In this document: in pieces, positions 11,239 through 24,182 of the stretch
Layout of the letters: each line of letters starts with the position of its first letter
Position numbering within the stretch: the first letter of the stretch is position 1
The notes under the pieces: model-generated
What the model saw: the letters and a program-made list of their open reading frames with translations, nothing else
What the model was told of the DNA's origin: nothing
Databases searched by the model: none
NCBI RefSeq assembly: GCF_000516985.1
Contig: NW_006917091.1
Location: 1,130,977-1,194,976 of the forward strand
Origin: Pestalotiopsis fici W106-1
Lineage: Eukaryota; Ascomycota; Sordariomycetes; Amphisphaeriales; Sporocadaceae
Length of the DNA stretch: 64,000 nt
Reading direction: 5' to 3'
Translations under genes and position numbers: made by a program

Positions 11239-11418
11239 AACGTCAAATTGTATACATCATAAACAAGATCCTCCTTGCTTTTTCAGCCAAAATCAGTGTC
11301 CAGTGAAAGGTGTTTCTTATCTACCAGATCTAGTCGTGCATCACATCAGCATTTTCTATGCAAATGCTAGCTAGAGCAGACAAATGACCACATCCCCAGC
11401 CCCACTTTGTTCTGCTAC

Positions 11419-13277
11419 TTATGACTCGGTTTCAACATGGCGCCGTTTATCCTCGATTGTCTTGCCGAATTTTCCAAGTAGCAAAACTCCGACGCCTTGT
11501 GCTGCAGCACAAGCAGAAGCTGTCGTGAATCCAATTTTAAACAGAGGTGCTTGCGTGCCAGTGTTGAAAATGAACAAAGGAACCCATGCATTAAAGGCAG
11601 CGCCAATCGCTTGAGCAATACCCAAGATCAGAGCACGTTCGTCAGCTGAGGATGAGAATACTTCATTCAGATATGACTGCGCAATAATATATCAGCATCT
11701 AATTCAATTTCTTCATTGCGCACGGTTATTGATCTCACAATAATAACTGGGCCATATGCATATGTCGCTGCATTGATCATGTAGCCAAAGAAGATGCTGG
11801 CTTTGGATACGGATGCAGCTAGCACTGCGTTCGAGACCACATTGACAGCCGTGATGGCTACTGCGATCACTATGCGCGTATGAAGACGGTCCGAGAGAAC
11901 ACCCCAGATAATTGTGCCAACCAGACCGACAGCGTAGGCGGCTGTCGGGATTCTATTCGTTATCAGACAAGTAAAGATGCCACAGGGTAAAGAGGCCTTA
12001 CACGTTGACCTGCTGAACAGTGTACGTCCCTAACGATTTGAGGTATATAGCAAAGAAAGACAGTGCGTAAGTGTCGAGGCAGAAGAAACTGTTGCACGGA
12101 GTATGAGTTAGCCAAGATCATGACCTCATCGCAGATATAACATACATGTAATTGATGACGAAAACCCAAACAAACGGGCTAGACAACATCTTTCGGAAGG
12201 TCTGGAGGGTAATACCGTTGAAAGGCTTCCGTTCGAGCCGCTCCATCCGCGCCTTTGCGAGTTCGATCTGCTTCTCACTGAGATAGAATACGCGAGTATT
12301 GTACGGACTGTCAGGGACAGCCACGAAACCCCAAAGGGCTCCGGGCACATTGATGACTCCACACATGATGAAGAGCCATCTCCAGCCTGCGAGGCCATGA
12401 TGCCCATTTAGACCGGTGTAGACACCGGCTTGAAGGTAGCCGGAAAACATATTGGCTGCAAAAGAGGCCGAGTAGAAAATACCAGCCCTAGTAGCAAGCT
12501 CTAAATAGAGAAGGTTAGTTGATCATTTGACCAATACCCTTAAAAGGGTAGATAACTTGCCCTTGGGCGTGTACCAATTTCCAAGAAGTGTCATGACCCC
12601 AATGTAGAACGGCGCCTCCGCCAATCCAATCAGGAAGCGCATCGCGTAGATGGTCTTGGCATTGCGCACAGCGGCAAAACAGAACGTCAAGATGGCCCAG
12701 ATAACCTCGCATATGGGTATCCATACTGACGGGCGAACATATGAAGTGATGACTTGGCTAGGAATCATGCCAATCGTGTATCCGACTGTCCAAAACGTGG
12801 AGAAGAGGTTGTATTCGTCTGAATACAGATTCAAGTCCTAGAATACTTTGGTTAGAATAACTTTAACAAGATCCTGCATGGATTCAGTGACTTCTTGCCT
12901 CCTTCATGCCAGATACATAAGCATTTGCTAAACAAAATGGTCAGTATCTTGATATCATGTCACAGGGTAAGTCCTTACTCATGTTTGTGGTATCGAGAAG
13001 TCTCAAGAAATAGCCAAAACAAGCCCAGCTCCTGATTAATTGTGAGCAACTAAAGGACCACTAGTAATAGATATACAGTGTTGCATCACTCACAGGATAA
13101 AGAAATCCAGCTTGAATAGCAGTTTCTTTTCGTCCGAATCATGACCCCCTTTCCACCACGAGCTTTCACGAGCTGTGTTTTCAGGATCAAATTCTGGAGC
13201 ATCGTAATCATCGGCGTTGGGTGTTGTTGCTACCGCGGTTTTACCCTTTCCATCGTTGATCACTTGCACGGAAGCCA
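11419..13277 (-). CDS. Second MFS transporter of the Dal5/ACS type
   Basis: About eight exons. The true ATG is at 13277 (MASVQVINDGK). The cytosolic N-tail DPENTARESSWWKGGHDSDEKKLLFKLDFFIL leads to exons reading SWACFGYFLRLLDTTNM, DLNLYSDEYNLFSTFWTVGYTIGMIPSQV, AMRFLIGLAEAPFYIGVMTLLGNWYTPK, RAGIFYSASFAANMFSGYLQ, RMERLERKPFNGITL and a last exon ending GKFGKTIEDKRRHVETES. The LDTTNM / NAYVSGMKE / DL series is the TM1 signature of the pantothenate- and allantoate-permease-like branch. About 12 membrane helices, with a central loop after WGFVAVPDSPYNTRVFYLSEKQ. Its 3' end faces the M28 gene, and its start is divergent from the dioxygenase gene. Probable uptake carrier for a small carboxylate or amide; substrate unknown. 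Confidence 0.82.
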
Positions 13278-13849
13278 TTGCATCGAGCAGCTTCACGTCA
13301 AAAGTTCAAGAAAGCTTGAGATGTATCAAGAACAAAACTATTAGTTGCTCACAGGAGCTTGGATAACGAAAGAAAGTAAGTATGATGGTCTTCATCATCG
13401 TTAATCACGCCATTCAATTAGAATAGTATGCGATTGCTGAAGACGCGTACATGAATAGCCCCTGGCAGCAGCGCAATCGCAGCCTAGGGGAAATATAAAA
13501 TCGCCTTACTCCACAATATCAATGAATTCGACTGTTATCACTGTAGAACCATTGGTCCAAGGTCAGTGTGCTACCGAAGGTACATTCCGCTGGGCTTGGG
13601 CGACCCCACACTCGGTATCTGCAGGACCTGAACGCCATCTAATCCCGCTATGGCATCATACTAGGTGCTACCCCGACTAGTGAAATAAGCGAGTATCAGA
13701 GAGCTGTGACCCGCTCCAATATCGGTATGGCTTTGCGAGCTTGGACAGATTATATCCAGGGTGACTTCGACCTTAAGTAATGGGAATTAATATAACCCCC
13801 GAGTAGAAGAAACGTCAGGATTCACATTGCGCATATCAACTTTGGAAAA
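13278..13849. promoter_or_regulatory. Shared divergent promoter, MFS transporter 2 / TauD-like dioxygenase
   Basis: 572 bp between divergent starts. No clear repeated site; isolated CGG triplets only. The short spacing suggests coordinated expression. Confidence 0.35.
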
Positions 13850-15426
13850 ATGGCCGTGGCAACACCGATACCATACGAGCTCTATTCAGATGCACCGGGC
13901 GTCCTGTTCAACAAGCCGGAATGGGAGGCGGCTAATGCGGCACATCCCACTGACTTTGACTTTGGCTCCGTGCCGAAAGGGTGGCCAACTGAGCTGAAGG
14001 GCCCTCAGGTCTGGACAGGTTCCTATCTGAACCAAAATCGTAGGTATATGATTCTCAACCTCGCTCAAACTGTGCTAATCATAGACAGCGGACCTGTTCA
14101 TACGCAAGATTACTTTAGCAGAGATAGCCGAGGTCGATGCTGCCATTCAAGTCAGTATCCAGTATGCACGCTACTCAGGTTATCAAATGTGAACTAAATC
14201 GAGAAATAGTCATGGAAGCAGCTCGACCTTCCTCTATCCGATCTCCATCGAGAACGTTTCCACCTTCCCAACTTCGGCCGCGTGTTGGAAGAGCTAGCAC
14301 AAAACATATACAACGGAGTAGGAGTTCAGGTGCTTCGAGGATTCCCTGTCCAGTCATACAGCAAGGAAGACCAGATCATAGCATTCATTGGCATCAACTC
14401 ATGGACTGGGAATGAGAGGCTCAACCAAGGTGCTGACAGAGGTCTATGCCACATAAAGGTTGGTTATGACTCAACGGGTAAATAAGGCTTGCAGTTTCAT
14501 GTGTATTATACTGACACAACCCATGATAGAGCATAAGTCATATTGATCCGCATAATCGCGGAAAGATTTATGTTTCTGCGCAGGATACAAACGCGCAGAT
14601 GTATCACAGCGACGCTGGTGGCGATGTTGTCAGTCTCATGGCGGTCAGCCTATCTGGGACAGGAGGCGCATCGACAGTGGCAAGCTCCTGGCAGGTGTAT
14701 AATCATCTCGCCAAGCACAGACCGGATATCCTCAGGATACTAGCTGAGAGAAAGTTCCGTTGGCAGGCGTATGTCTAGTAATTACAGGTCTTGCATGATT
14801 GGTGGCTAACAGTCTTTCCAGCAACGGTATACCCCACGAAGGAGTCAACCTCATTCATCACAATGGCGGAAAACTGTTCCTCAACTTTTCTACACGAACA
14901 TTCACTGGTTACGGAGAGGTAAGCCTTTGTATCTTGAGGTGAGATATATAAGACTGACAGATTTTAGATACCCGATAGGGATTTCCGGTACCCTGCCCTG
15001 ACATTTGAGGAACGAGAGGCGTTCGGTGGTTGGCAGTGGGTCGCAGACCAATACAGCCTAGAGACTGAGCTCCAGCCTGGTGACATTGAATGGTGAGCGA
15101 GCCACGATACTTTCACTGCGTTACGTCGTGATATTGATAGTGTCCCCAGGGTGAATAATCTGTATCTTCAGCATGCTCGAAGAGGCTTTACGGAAGACGT
15201 TTCTCAACCACGCCACTTGCTTCGTGTCTGGTTGCGCAACTCTGAGCTGTCGCCCACCAATCTACCTCTTGACATCCGGCGAAAATTCGACGCCATGTTT
15301 GGCCAGCACCCCAAGTTTTACCCCTTGGACGAGATCGAAGAAGACGCAAAGCGACGGGCAACGGGGGTGTTCACCGGCTCCTGCAAAACTGAAGACGCCA
15401 AAGAAAGACTAGCGAAGAGTCGCTAA
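13850..15426 (+). CDS. TauD/TfdA-like Fe(II)/2-oxoglutarate-dependent dioxygenase
   Basis: Several exons beginning MAVATPIPYELYSDAPGV at 13850 and ending at 15426. Exons read PEWEAANAAHPTDFDF, then SWKQLDLPLSDLHRERF, RVLEELAQNIYNGVGVQVLRGF and ISHIDPHNRGKIYVSAQDT. The iron ligands lie in MYHSDAGGDVVSLM (HxD) and LQHARRGF (distal His). The 2-oxoglutarate-binding Arg is in RHLLRVWLR. Introns lie near 14040-14089, 14155-14210, 14460-14530, 14770-14822, 14920-14970 and 15093-15150. The family oxidises taurine, sulfonates, phenoxyacids, carnitine precursors or similar anionic substrates. Adjacent to an ACS-type carrier, it may act on an imported anion (inference). Confidence 0.8.
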
Positions 15427-15751
15427 TCAGCCTTTGCACCATACACCATGTATCTCCCATTACTGACATATCCATCACTGGGGCTCATTGGCTGCATCAT
15501 GGCATCTTAGAATTGAAGCAGTCACACAAAGTCTTGGGAATGGCCCTTGACAAAGACGCAACGACAAACCGTTAACGGACAAGCTTGATTGGAAAGTGTT
15601 TTGATAATCGGGTTGACTTTCTATTACTTTCAGGTACCAACCTCTACTAGAAACTCATGTATTGAATGCTGCTCTGCCAACAGTTTCTCCATACGAATAT
15701 GAAAACACCACACTGGCCATGCTTCACTCTGTCGCCATGAACAATCCTCTA
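15427..15751. other. Short convergent intergenic region
   Basis: 325 bp between the 3' ends of the dioxygenase and STAND genes. No feature seen. Confidence 0.5.
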
Positions 15752-18700
15752 CTACACTACACAGTGAGGGTAAGCTTCCCTCTTCAAATGCTCCCGGAGA
15801 ATCTTCTCGTTCTCATCCCCAAGCCTCGGAATCTTACTCAAGTAGTCGGAGCCCCGGACAAAATCGTACTTTGCTGCGAGATCCATTTTCAGCTGCTGCA
15901 ATGTCATTGTCTCGCATTGCGGTGCAATGGGAAACAAGCCGTCCCATATTTTCCTTTCAACCTGACCTGGCCTGAACTCACCAAGGACACGCGATTTGAG
16001 GAAGTCAACAAGTAGGAGCCGTAGCGATTCTTCCTGATGATCGGAACTGATCTTATGGAATACCAAAGTTTCTGCTTCAGAAGTCGAGCCACCCTTGAAG
16101 GCTAAGGGTTCTGGTGCTTTCGGATTGCTCGGCATATCTTCAAGGTTCATGAAATCCGTAACCAAATCTTCCGCAACACTCAGACATGGTGCAAAACGCC
16201 TTATTTTAGGAAGCAAACTCAAAGCCAACCAAAGGAGATATCCCGGTGTCGTTGTAAATGCGAGGAGCCTCTTGCTGTGCGCGCCTGGAGCAGGGATTCC
16301 CGACTGCAGGTTACATATTTTCCTGTTGGTGTACCAGCAGATACTGAGCAACATTTCCTGGTGCATATCGATTCCATTTTTGAGAAACATGGAAATCATT
16401 CGAATTCGAGACGGAAGTAATCTGGGTTCCAGATAATTGTATAGATCGAGGATCAGTACATTCGCTGGTGAATCGAGGTAAGAATGCGAGTCAATCGATC
16501 CTTCCAACATTTCCAACGTCAGTTCAAGACCACAGAGTCCTTTGACGTTGAGGCTTGCTCCATTGTTGACGAGGAATTGCAAACTCGATTCGAAGTCAAA
16601 CACCCAGTCTTCTACTAAACGGTACCCATTATCCCGCCATAGTACAGTCTGGTTCACTGAAGTGAAAAGTTTGCATATACATAGGACGAGATATCCAAGG
16701 TACTGAGGTGTGAGTTTCGAGTCAAGCAATCGAAGATAGGTCGGCATCAACCCAAACGAGAAACTACAGCATAGTACCGTGATGAAATCTGGGGAGCTCT
16801 GGCTAAAACGGCCCGGTACTGTGCATTCTGGGTAGAATGGAAAGAAATCTTCATCTCGAGATCTGGCGTCCATATAGACCAATCCTGCGAGCGAGGTCAA
16901 TGAGCGACCGAGATCATTTGAAAAAGAATACGTCCGGTGATAGGTCCCGTAGCCTGACACCATGTTCAGGAATTCCGTGATATTTAGACATGAGCGGTTC
17001 CGATCATGTTCAGCCACGAACCCCCACAACTTTGCTCGAGCCACATCGACATGACAAAAAAGTGCCTGTCGCTCTTGGCAAGTCGACGTGTCATATGCAA
17101 GAATCTTACTGCCCTCTTGAGTCGTGAGCAGATATTCCAATGCTGATCGGTGGATAAACCGGATCTCAAGTTTGTGATAGCGAATCTGGCTGGCAAATTT
17201 GCATTCTCTCCGGGGAACACATTCGAGATCAACTTCATGACACTCCAAGAGCCCTGCGCATCTGGTTCCTAGATTCATGATGACATTGTCGCACTTCTCG
17301 ACAATTGTTGCAGGATCTATATCGTTCCCGTCAACAACGCTTTGCAGAAAGCGGCGGTCGGTCGCCAGCATCATATCTGCAACGGTTATAACGCCTCGTG
17401 GATATCGTGCATAAGGCCATGGGTGAGTGCGAACCGTATCAACAAGACCGAAGTAGGTGGCTGCTGTCGAAATATAGTCCGACAAATCGGCGTCTTGTCC
17501 CGATCGAGCCCACATGTCATTGAATAGATCATGGAGCTCTTTTGGCGTCTGCTTCAGGCGTTCGTTGAGTATAGCAATGCTGTCATTGTTCGTAAGACCT
17601 CTCTGCAGTCTTCTGAGAACCAGGCAAACCCATAGAAAAACACCATTGGACCTTTCGCAGATGATTTGAACAAATTGTCTGTGCTCCCAATTGTTCATGT
17701 TCTCTCGGCCAGGTAATATCTTAGACTTGAAGAAATCCATAGTGTAGGTGCGGATATCACTCTCCGTCAAGGTATGGATTCGCAGTTTGTGCACCTTCTC
17801 AAGCCGCAGTTGAAATATTGGTTCCGGGCGGCTTGAGAGACACATCTTCAGCTGTGGGATTGATTGCAAACCCAATATGAAGGACCAAAGATCCTCGTGA
17901 ATTTCACTTGGAATAAGCTCGTCCAGTCCGTCGATGAAGATGCATGTTGGCCTTTTCGAACTCTTGAGAACTACTTTGATCGCCTTTCTCAGCTCCGAGT
18001 CTGCCCAATCGCCGGGATTGTCCTTTGATAGGACCAGTGGGAGCCTTTGGGCCAGGAACGACAAGAGAACCCCTTTGTCTTTGAGATCTTCTTCAAGTAT
18101 CTGATGGAGGAGTGAACAGTAGATTCCCTTGGTATTTCGTTGCAAGGGGTACCCGGAGCTCAGTAAGAAGTGGCTAATTATGCGCGTGCCGGGTCGCCAC
18201 TTTTCTAGAAGAGCCTGCGTGCGAGAATCCCTGAGAAGAAAGAGCATGAGGGTACTCTTTCCTGAGCCAGGCTTGCCCGAGACCCAGTAGACACTGTCGT
18301 CAGATTGGAGCCAGGAGACGAAACTGTTCCATGGGAGTGACGTATCATCTTGTGAAGTATCCGATAGTATGCCATCATTGAATGTATCACCATTTCCATT
18401 GTGGCTGACTGACTCGGGCTCAGAAGTATTAGAGTAGGCAACAGAATGATCCGAGGCGCAGTCGGACTCCAAATCCGAGAAGTCGTCGTCCTCAGAATCA
18501 TGCTCAGCTGCTCGGTCGCGGAATATCCACTCAAATGTCCTTCGATGATGCGGTTTAACCGTATTTCGTCGGTCATTCATTCCATCATACTTTAGGCTCC
18601 CTAGGACCCGCCTCTGTGTTGCTTCGTCTCGGATTGCAAGAAAACCATTTTCGACTCGGTTCTCGACGCTTTGTATCAACTGAGAAACGTGCACGTGGTT

Positions 18701-19281
18701 CTTGGCAAGTGCATTGATGAAATGCTGAAGTGTGGTATTGAGGCTTTTGAACTCTTCACGGCTTTGAATTACTGCCGCCTCATTCGTCGAACTGGAAGCT
18801 TTTCATTAGCGTAGACTCAATAGTGGTATCAGTGCGAAAGGGGTCCAAACCATATTCTGACCAAGAGACCAGACTCTAATGTACTTTGGTACCCTTGAAT
18901 CTCATCTTGCAAGCGGCGCAGATCTCCGTATTTGCACAAATGCCTTGAGATGGCAATTATGGTCTTGCCAATGCTGCCCTTGCTAGCCGCGGTAGCAATC
19001 TTGGCCAATTCAGTTGACAGTGTGGTCACTGCGACAAGACATTTCTTTGCCAGCTCTCCAAGTTCTTGCGTCGCCTTGTCCGAAGGGAGTTGAGATGTCG
19101 AAGCTTGCAGCGATTTGTCGAGGGACTGTATGAGAACCTGCAAAGTCTTTGCGTTGGTTTCGAGGCTAGGGTTTGCTGATCCGCGCTTGTAGATGTGCTT
19201 GCAGAGGGTAATGGTTTCTCCAGTGAAGCTGATGACTTGCATCAGATTGCAAGCAATGCCCAATGCCGCGAGGGTTTCCAT
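15752..19281 (-). CDS. STAND/NLR-like NACHT-type NTPase
   Basis: Two exons (start ATG 19281, METLAALGIACNLMQV; intron about 18850-18791) encode about 1,150 residues. The N-terminal 150 residues are a helical fungal STAND N-domain (FTGETITLCKHIYKRG, LQVLIQSLDKSLQ). After a linker with an acidic stretch (HDSEDDDFSDLESD), the NTPase core shows Walker A GKPGSGKST near residue 310 and Walker B CIFIDGLDEL, then LKMCLSSRPEPIF (sensor-type Arg). The winged-helix-like part (NGVFLWVCLVLRRLQRG, LFNDMWAR) is followed by a C-terminal half without ankyrin, WD40 or TPR repeats. In fungi such proteins act in heterokaryon incompatibility or immune-like signalling. It borders the biosynthetic cluster but carries no cluster motif, so I treat it as the left flank. 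Confidence 0.85.
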
Positions 19282-20298
19282 TACTAACAGAGAGTGCTGC
19301 TCATGGGCTGACCTGAAGCAATTCTGCCAGCCACTGATGGGGTATTTGAGTCTGGGTACTAGTAGAGCATTGGTAGAGGAGCGGAGAAAAACGCATCAGG
19401 CTGTGCTGCAACTTCCAAGTACTGTGGTGGCCAGGTATGTCAGGCGGAGAAGCCGGATGACATAATCTGCAAGGCAGATTCAGCTTGCTACGGTTTCTCA
19501 ATTGGTCGAGGTTCATCAGTTCAACGTGGCTCAATAAGAACTGCTTGATTGCAAAAACGAACCAGATACGAACTGGTGTCTTTCATCCGAGAAGTCCTTC
19601 TGTAAACAACAGTGAAGGTAATAGTCTGCAGCTATAGGCACCTTGTCTGCTAGCCCTTAGTACACTGTACCCTGGCGCTCGCGCGGGGGTTGTTGACAGG
19701 CCCGAATCTATTGTTGTAGCTCAACTCTTCTGCATCATTGATATTACCACATCTCTTTGTATCTTATTAGCTCGATGACTCTGATGCCTTCCATGGCCCT
19801 TTTTCATTGCCCCCCAACTCGATTGTAGGACTGGCTATTTTTCATTCATCATTTCAGCACCTGCTTCGTCGTAGTTTTGATGTTATGCCCGCGATGCCCA
19901 CTTCTTTAGTGTACCCAGTGTACTGGAGTCTGGAGCAACCAGTGTACTAGCGCTAACGGATGAGCATGGAAGACCAACAATCGGCTCGTCAGAACTTATT
20001 TTGTAGTCCGCCAATCGCATGCAGTTCTAAACTGCCCTATATCTTGATTCTCTTTGCTGTCACGCAGAGTTCAAACGGAAAATTCGACGATGATAAAACG
20101 CCCGCTCATTCAATTCAGTCGCCCTATGAGAGAAATGTTTTCCAATTTTTTTTTTTTTTATTCTGTTGGCCTGGCCTTGTTAGCGCTAATAGCCCTGGAA
20201 TGCCGTGTTACTCCGCTCAGTTATGGCAGACACTGCATGCCACAAACTCGACAATTTGCAAAGGATTTAGGACATGTCATCTTCTCCAATTTGCAAGC
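19282..20298. other. Non-coding interval left of the biosynthetic cluster
   Basis: Holds the STAND gene promoter and the 3' side of the reductase gene. A poly-T run lies at about 20147-20159. No gene is supported. Confidence 0.5.
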
Positions 20299-23200
20299 CT
20301 ATGCAAACAATTGGATCTTCTTCCAGTACGAGATATAAGCCTTGATTTTTTCTTCTTGGACAGATCGGCTACCAGCAAGGGTCGGGCTTCTGTCGCGCGA
20401 GGTGGTGGTATCCAAAACAACCGACCCACACGACATCTTGATGAAATCTTCTGCGAGAAAGTGCACAAGGCCTCGGGCAGGGTTATTGTCTTCGTCCGCT
20501 GATTCAACCAGACTCAACCATTCTTCGATTGAGACAGTCGATGAGGATGAAATCTGCAGCTCCTCGGAAAGAAGCCTGATTACATCTTCCCAGTTCTGTC
20601 GCATGGGATTTTCCAGATGATACACTGGACGAAGTGGCTGATCATCAAACAGTATCTCGGTGATTGCTTTGGCAGCACTATCAACCGGTAGCCAGGACAG
20701 TGTCTAATCCAAATGGTTAGTGATATACTCAGATACCAAGAGGTCGGAGGATTGGCAAGGTTTCTTACCCCACTCAGTTTGGGAAATTTCTTGACTTTGG
20801 CGGACGATGCGCAGACGGCAACAAAGTGCTCATTTGCGTTCCAATAGCCATTGCTAGCACCTGATATCTGCCCCAACCTAGCCAGACTTGCCTCGATCTC
20901 AGGAAACTCACTGGCGGCACGCTCTATCATCTTCTCGCATACGAGTTTCGCCTTTGCGTAGCCGAGCCCGAGAGTGCAGAGCGAGTCGTCTACAAAGACC
21001 TCTGGAATTGAACTCCCTCCCTTGACCGTCGGATAGTTACCAACAGTTGAGATGGAAGACGTGAACAGAACCCTAGGCTTTCTTGTCCCTTGATGAGAGC
21101 GTGCCTTGAGGGCCAACGCAATCAAGTTATGCAGTGTCTCAAACGCGGCACCGTAGGACTGTAGGCCCATCTTGAAATTCATAGGCCAAGCAATGTGCAA
21201 GATATGAGTTACTCGAGCTGCTAGACGCTCGTATACTGCTTTTTCCAATCCGAGCCAGTCAGCTGCCGTGTTCGTCTGATGTATTTCAACCCTGGTCCAC
21301 GCGTCGTCAGGAACAGCGATCTCTCGTGTCTTCATGGCTTTCTTCTGCCTTTCTATCGGGTTCTCGCTTGAAGGTCTGTTCAGACAGATGATTTGGCCGA
21401 CAGAATCGTCCATGAGAAGCTGGGCCAAAACGAAAGAGCCTAAACTTCCAGTGGCACCGGTAATTGCAACGACGGACTTGCCGCTGCGATGATTGAGTTT
21501 GGCCCCATTCGTGTATTTGGCCACCAGATCTTCGATGATCTGCGCTTCGGAGAGGACACCGTTGGCTTTTGAGCTTTTTGGTATCAATGCATCTGCCAAT
21601 GCCTTGATGGAGGGGTGCAGGTAAACAAAATCGTTGGTGATTTCGTCCGCGGGGAGGATGTGGGTCGCTTCAGCGCCGTATTCAAGATGGGTCGCACGCA
21701 CTGAAGCCACTAAAGACCGTCGCAATCGAGTTGCCTGCAGACTGTCCACGCCATGGGAAAAGAAGTCATCATCGTCTGACCAATCGTCAAAAGAGCCCGG
21801 CCATCTGATGTTTTGCTCCGCGAGAGCCCTAACACTCGACGGGATGGATGACAAGTCTAGAGGAGGTGCGTCCGTAATTGCTTCCAGACTGCGGTAAACG
21901 TTGTCTATCTCTGTAGCGAACTTTGTCGCTACTGCGCGTCGGAGGATGCTCCCCTTGTCTGATCTTGGGAGGTCACCAGGGGCTACAAACAGTATAGCAG
22001 CTGGTGAAGTGATTCTGGCATGAGCATCCATCTGACGGCCGTTGTCCTGGATAACTTGCCAACAGAAGCCCTTGAATCCCTCCAGTTCGGCGCCTTTGAG
22101 ATTCTTGATTGGCTCTATGATGACGCCGAGTTCGAATCGATTGTCGCCAAATACGCTTGCATCCTTGACCCCTTCTTGTTGTCTTAGAAGAGACTCCAAA
22201 ATTGTCGGCCTCACCTTCTCTCCAGTGGCGAGACAGATCAAGTCGTCAGTGCGGCCGGCGATCGAAAAAGCGAAGTCTCCAATGTCGCTATCCACTGACC
22301 ATTCTCTTTCAGTGACAATCAAATCTTGCAGTTCAAAGCGGGAACCCCATCCAAACGGCCTCATACTCAGTTTATACGAGTAGCTATTTTTGGGTTCACC
22401 ATCTGACTGGGAGGGTTCGGGCTGATCCGGATTCGTGTCGGCACGATGCAACTGCACTTGGAGTGGTCCGACTATGTCACGACGCAACGTGATCTGACGC
22501 CAGTCATGTCCTCTTTCAGGCTTCAAGAAGTTCGTTAGAGGGCCGGTCTCCGTAGACCCGTACTGATTGATCAATCTGACCCCAGAAGCCTCTAGCCTTT
22601 CTCCAACGGCCGGCTTCAGCATGCCGGCACCAAAAGCTACAAAGTCCAGTTCCCGAAGGACCGTGTGCCCCTTAGAATCTGCCAGAGCCTCAATCTCTTC
22701 AATAATTGATGGCACAGTCATCAAGCCTTTTGCTCCAGAGTCTTGTATGAGAGCTGCAATAGAGGCCCCTGTCGGAATCATGGACGGCGGGGGGATGCAA
22801 ACGGGTTTGCCAGCACCGAGAGACCCACATACTGAAACCAGCCCAAAGCCCTGTGATACTCGTAAGTACTACTGATATCATGGTATTTTTTTTCATTAAT
22901 TCTTTTTTCCGTGGTCTCCTTACTTACATGAAACAATGGAAGTGTCGAAATGGCCAGGTTGTGAGTCTCTTGAGCAGACTGAAAGCTATGGCAGGTCGCG
23001 TAACTCAAGAGATAGCGATGTGAACAAGGAATTGGCTTTGGTAATCCCGATGTTCCTGAGGAATGCAAAATAAGCACTTGGCGGTCATCTTCTGATACAA
23101 AGTGATTCGGGTTTGCCGTGCGCACTAGACTGTCTGAACGTGTCTGCTTCGCATCCTGAAAGAAGTCATGGTACCCAGGCACAGGGCATATCCTCGGCCT

Positions 23201-23704
23201 AGTTTCTTCTTCCACTTCTCCTTTTCGACCACTTTCATGAGCAGTAGGAAAAGCTTCGGAAGCGTTGAGTTCAAGACTCGATGAGACAAGCATAATCTTC
23301 GCACCTGTCTTTTGGATGAGATGACGGACGGCAGGCGCACTTAAGCGTATCGAAAGCAGCACTACAGGTATCCCCTTTCCCATACATGCAAGTAGGAACA
23401 CAGCCAGACCCACGTGACTTTCCATAAAGATCGCGACAGGCGCACACTTTTCTGCTTGTCCATCTGGGCCAACAATGGGCTGAGACCCAATGGCTTGTTC
23501 ATCGAGCCAAGCTTGGCAACGAGCAACAGCATGAGAAAGATGTCCATAAGTGATTGGCACAAGGGAGTTGTGCTTCTCAGCTTGGAAGCAAAACAGATGG
23601 TCGGGGTTTTTCTCGAAGTGAAAATCTACCAACTCGGGTAGGGTTCTGATAGTTGACCCAGATGTCGGGTCCAAATTCAAGCCCGGCGGAACGAATGATG
23701 TCAT
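20299..23704 (-). CDS. Adenylate-forming reductase (NRPS-like, A-T-R)
   Basis: Three exons (23704-22928, 22850-20769, 20703-20299) give 1,087 residues from the ATG at 23704 (MTSFVPPGLNLD). Domain A (about 20-590): LILHSSGTSGLPKPI (A3), QYGSTETGPL (A5) and GRTDDLICLATGEKV (A7/A8). Domain T (about 630-700): DDFFSHGVDSLQATRL, with the phosphopantetheine Ser in GVDSL. Domain R (about 750-1087): VVAITGATGSLGSFVL (NADPH-binding), LFTSSISTVGNYP and GYAKAKLVCEKM (YxxxK), ending in the substrate-binding helices. The length is standard for the family. Such enzymes activate an aryl or other carboxylic acid as the AMP ester, load it on T and reduce it to the aldehyde. It sits in the cluster next to the synthase, and two AACTCGGGG-type sites lie upstream. 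Likely role: reduction of the released polyketide acid to an aldehyde. Confidence 0.9.
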
Positions 23705-23958
23705 ATTTTCGCCTAGTGTCACGGAAGATGTGGAAATGTAGAAATAACACTGGAGCGAACAAGTTTTGCCCAAAAGTCTACAGAAATGCCGAAATAATGT
23801 GTCCTGGAGGAACGAAATAGATCATTGCATTATTGACTCTCTTAGCAGAAGGAAATGAAGAGCAATGAGCTCTAGTGACCTCTGGTATAGACACTCCTGC
23901 AGGGGTTCCACTATTTTCTCACGTGGTTAAACGCATAAAAGAAATTCAACATGCGCGG

Positions 23959-23971
23959 CCCCGAGTTGGGG
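23959..23971. promoter_or_regulatory. Cluster motif site 1
   Basis: CCCCGAGTTGGGG. The reverse complement is CCCCAACTCGGGG, matching the CAACTCGGG core, about 260 bp upstream of the reductase start. Confidence 0.6.
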
Positions 23972-23996
23972 CAGAGCTCTGTAAGGTAACATGGAA

Positions 23997-24007
23997 ACTC
24001 GGGGTCC
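23997..24007. promoter_or_regulatory. Cluster motif site 2
   Basis: ACTCGGGGTCC, preceded by AA. It is a one-base variant of the core, 26 bp from site 1 and in opposite orientation. Confidence 0.55.
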
Positions 24008-24182
24008 TTTAATCCGCCGCCGCATGTCATTTGATAGAGATTTTAACGGCAGGGCCCAAGAAAAAAATGACGTGTGACCAAAAAAGACAGAAGGTATCTT
24101 GATTTGCACTGGTCAGGTGGGAAATATCTATTGATATTGTTGTCTATTGTGATTCCATACACGCCGCAACGGCAAAATCTAC

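Larger units (their letters stand above)
23705..24182. promoter_or_regulatory. Promoter of the reductase gene
   Basis: 478 bp between the reductase start and the 3' end of the Myb gene. Holds two cluster-motif sites, listed separately. Confidence 0.6.

Noticed and set aside
23629..23641. CCAACTCGGGTAG match to the cluster motif
   Set aside because: Inside the reductase coding sequence (LPELV), so coding constraint explains it.
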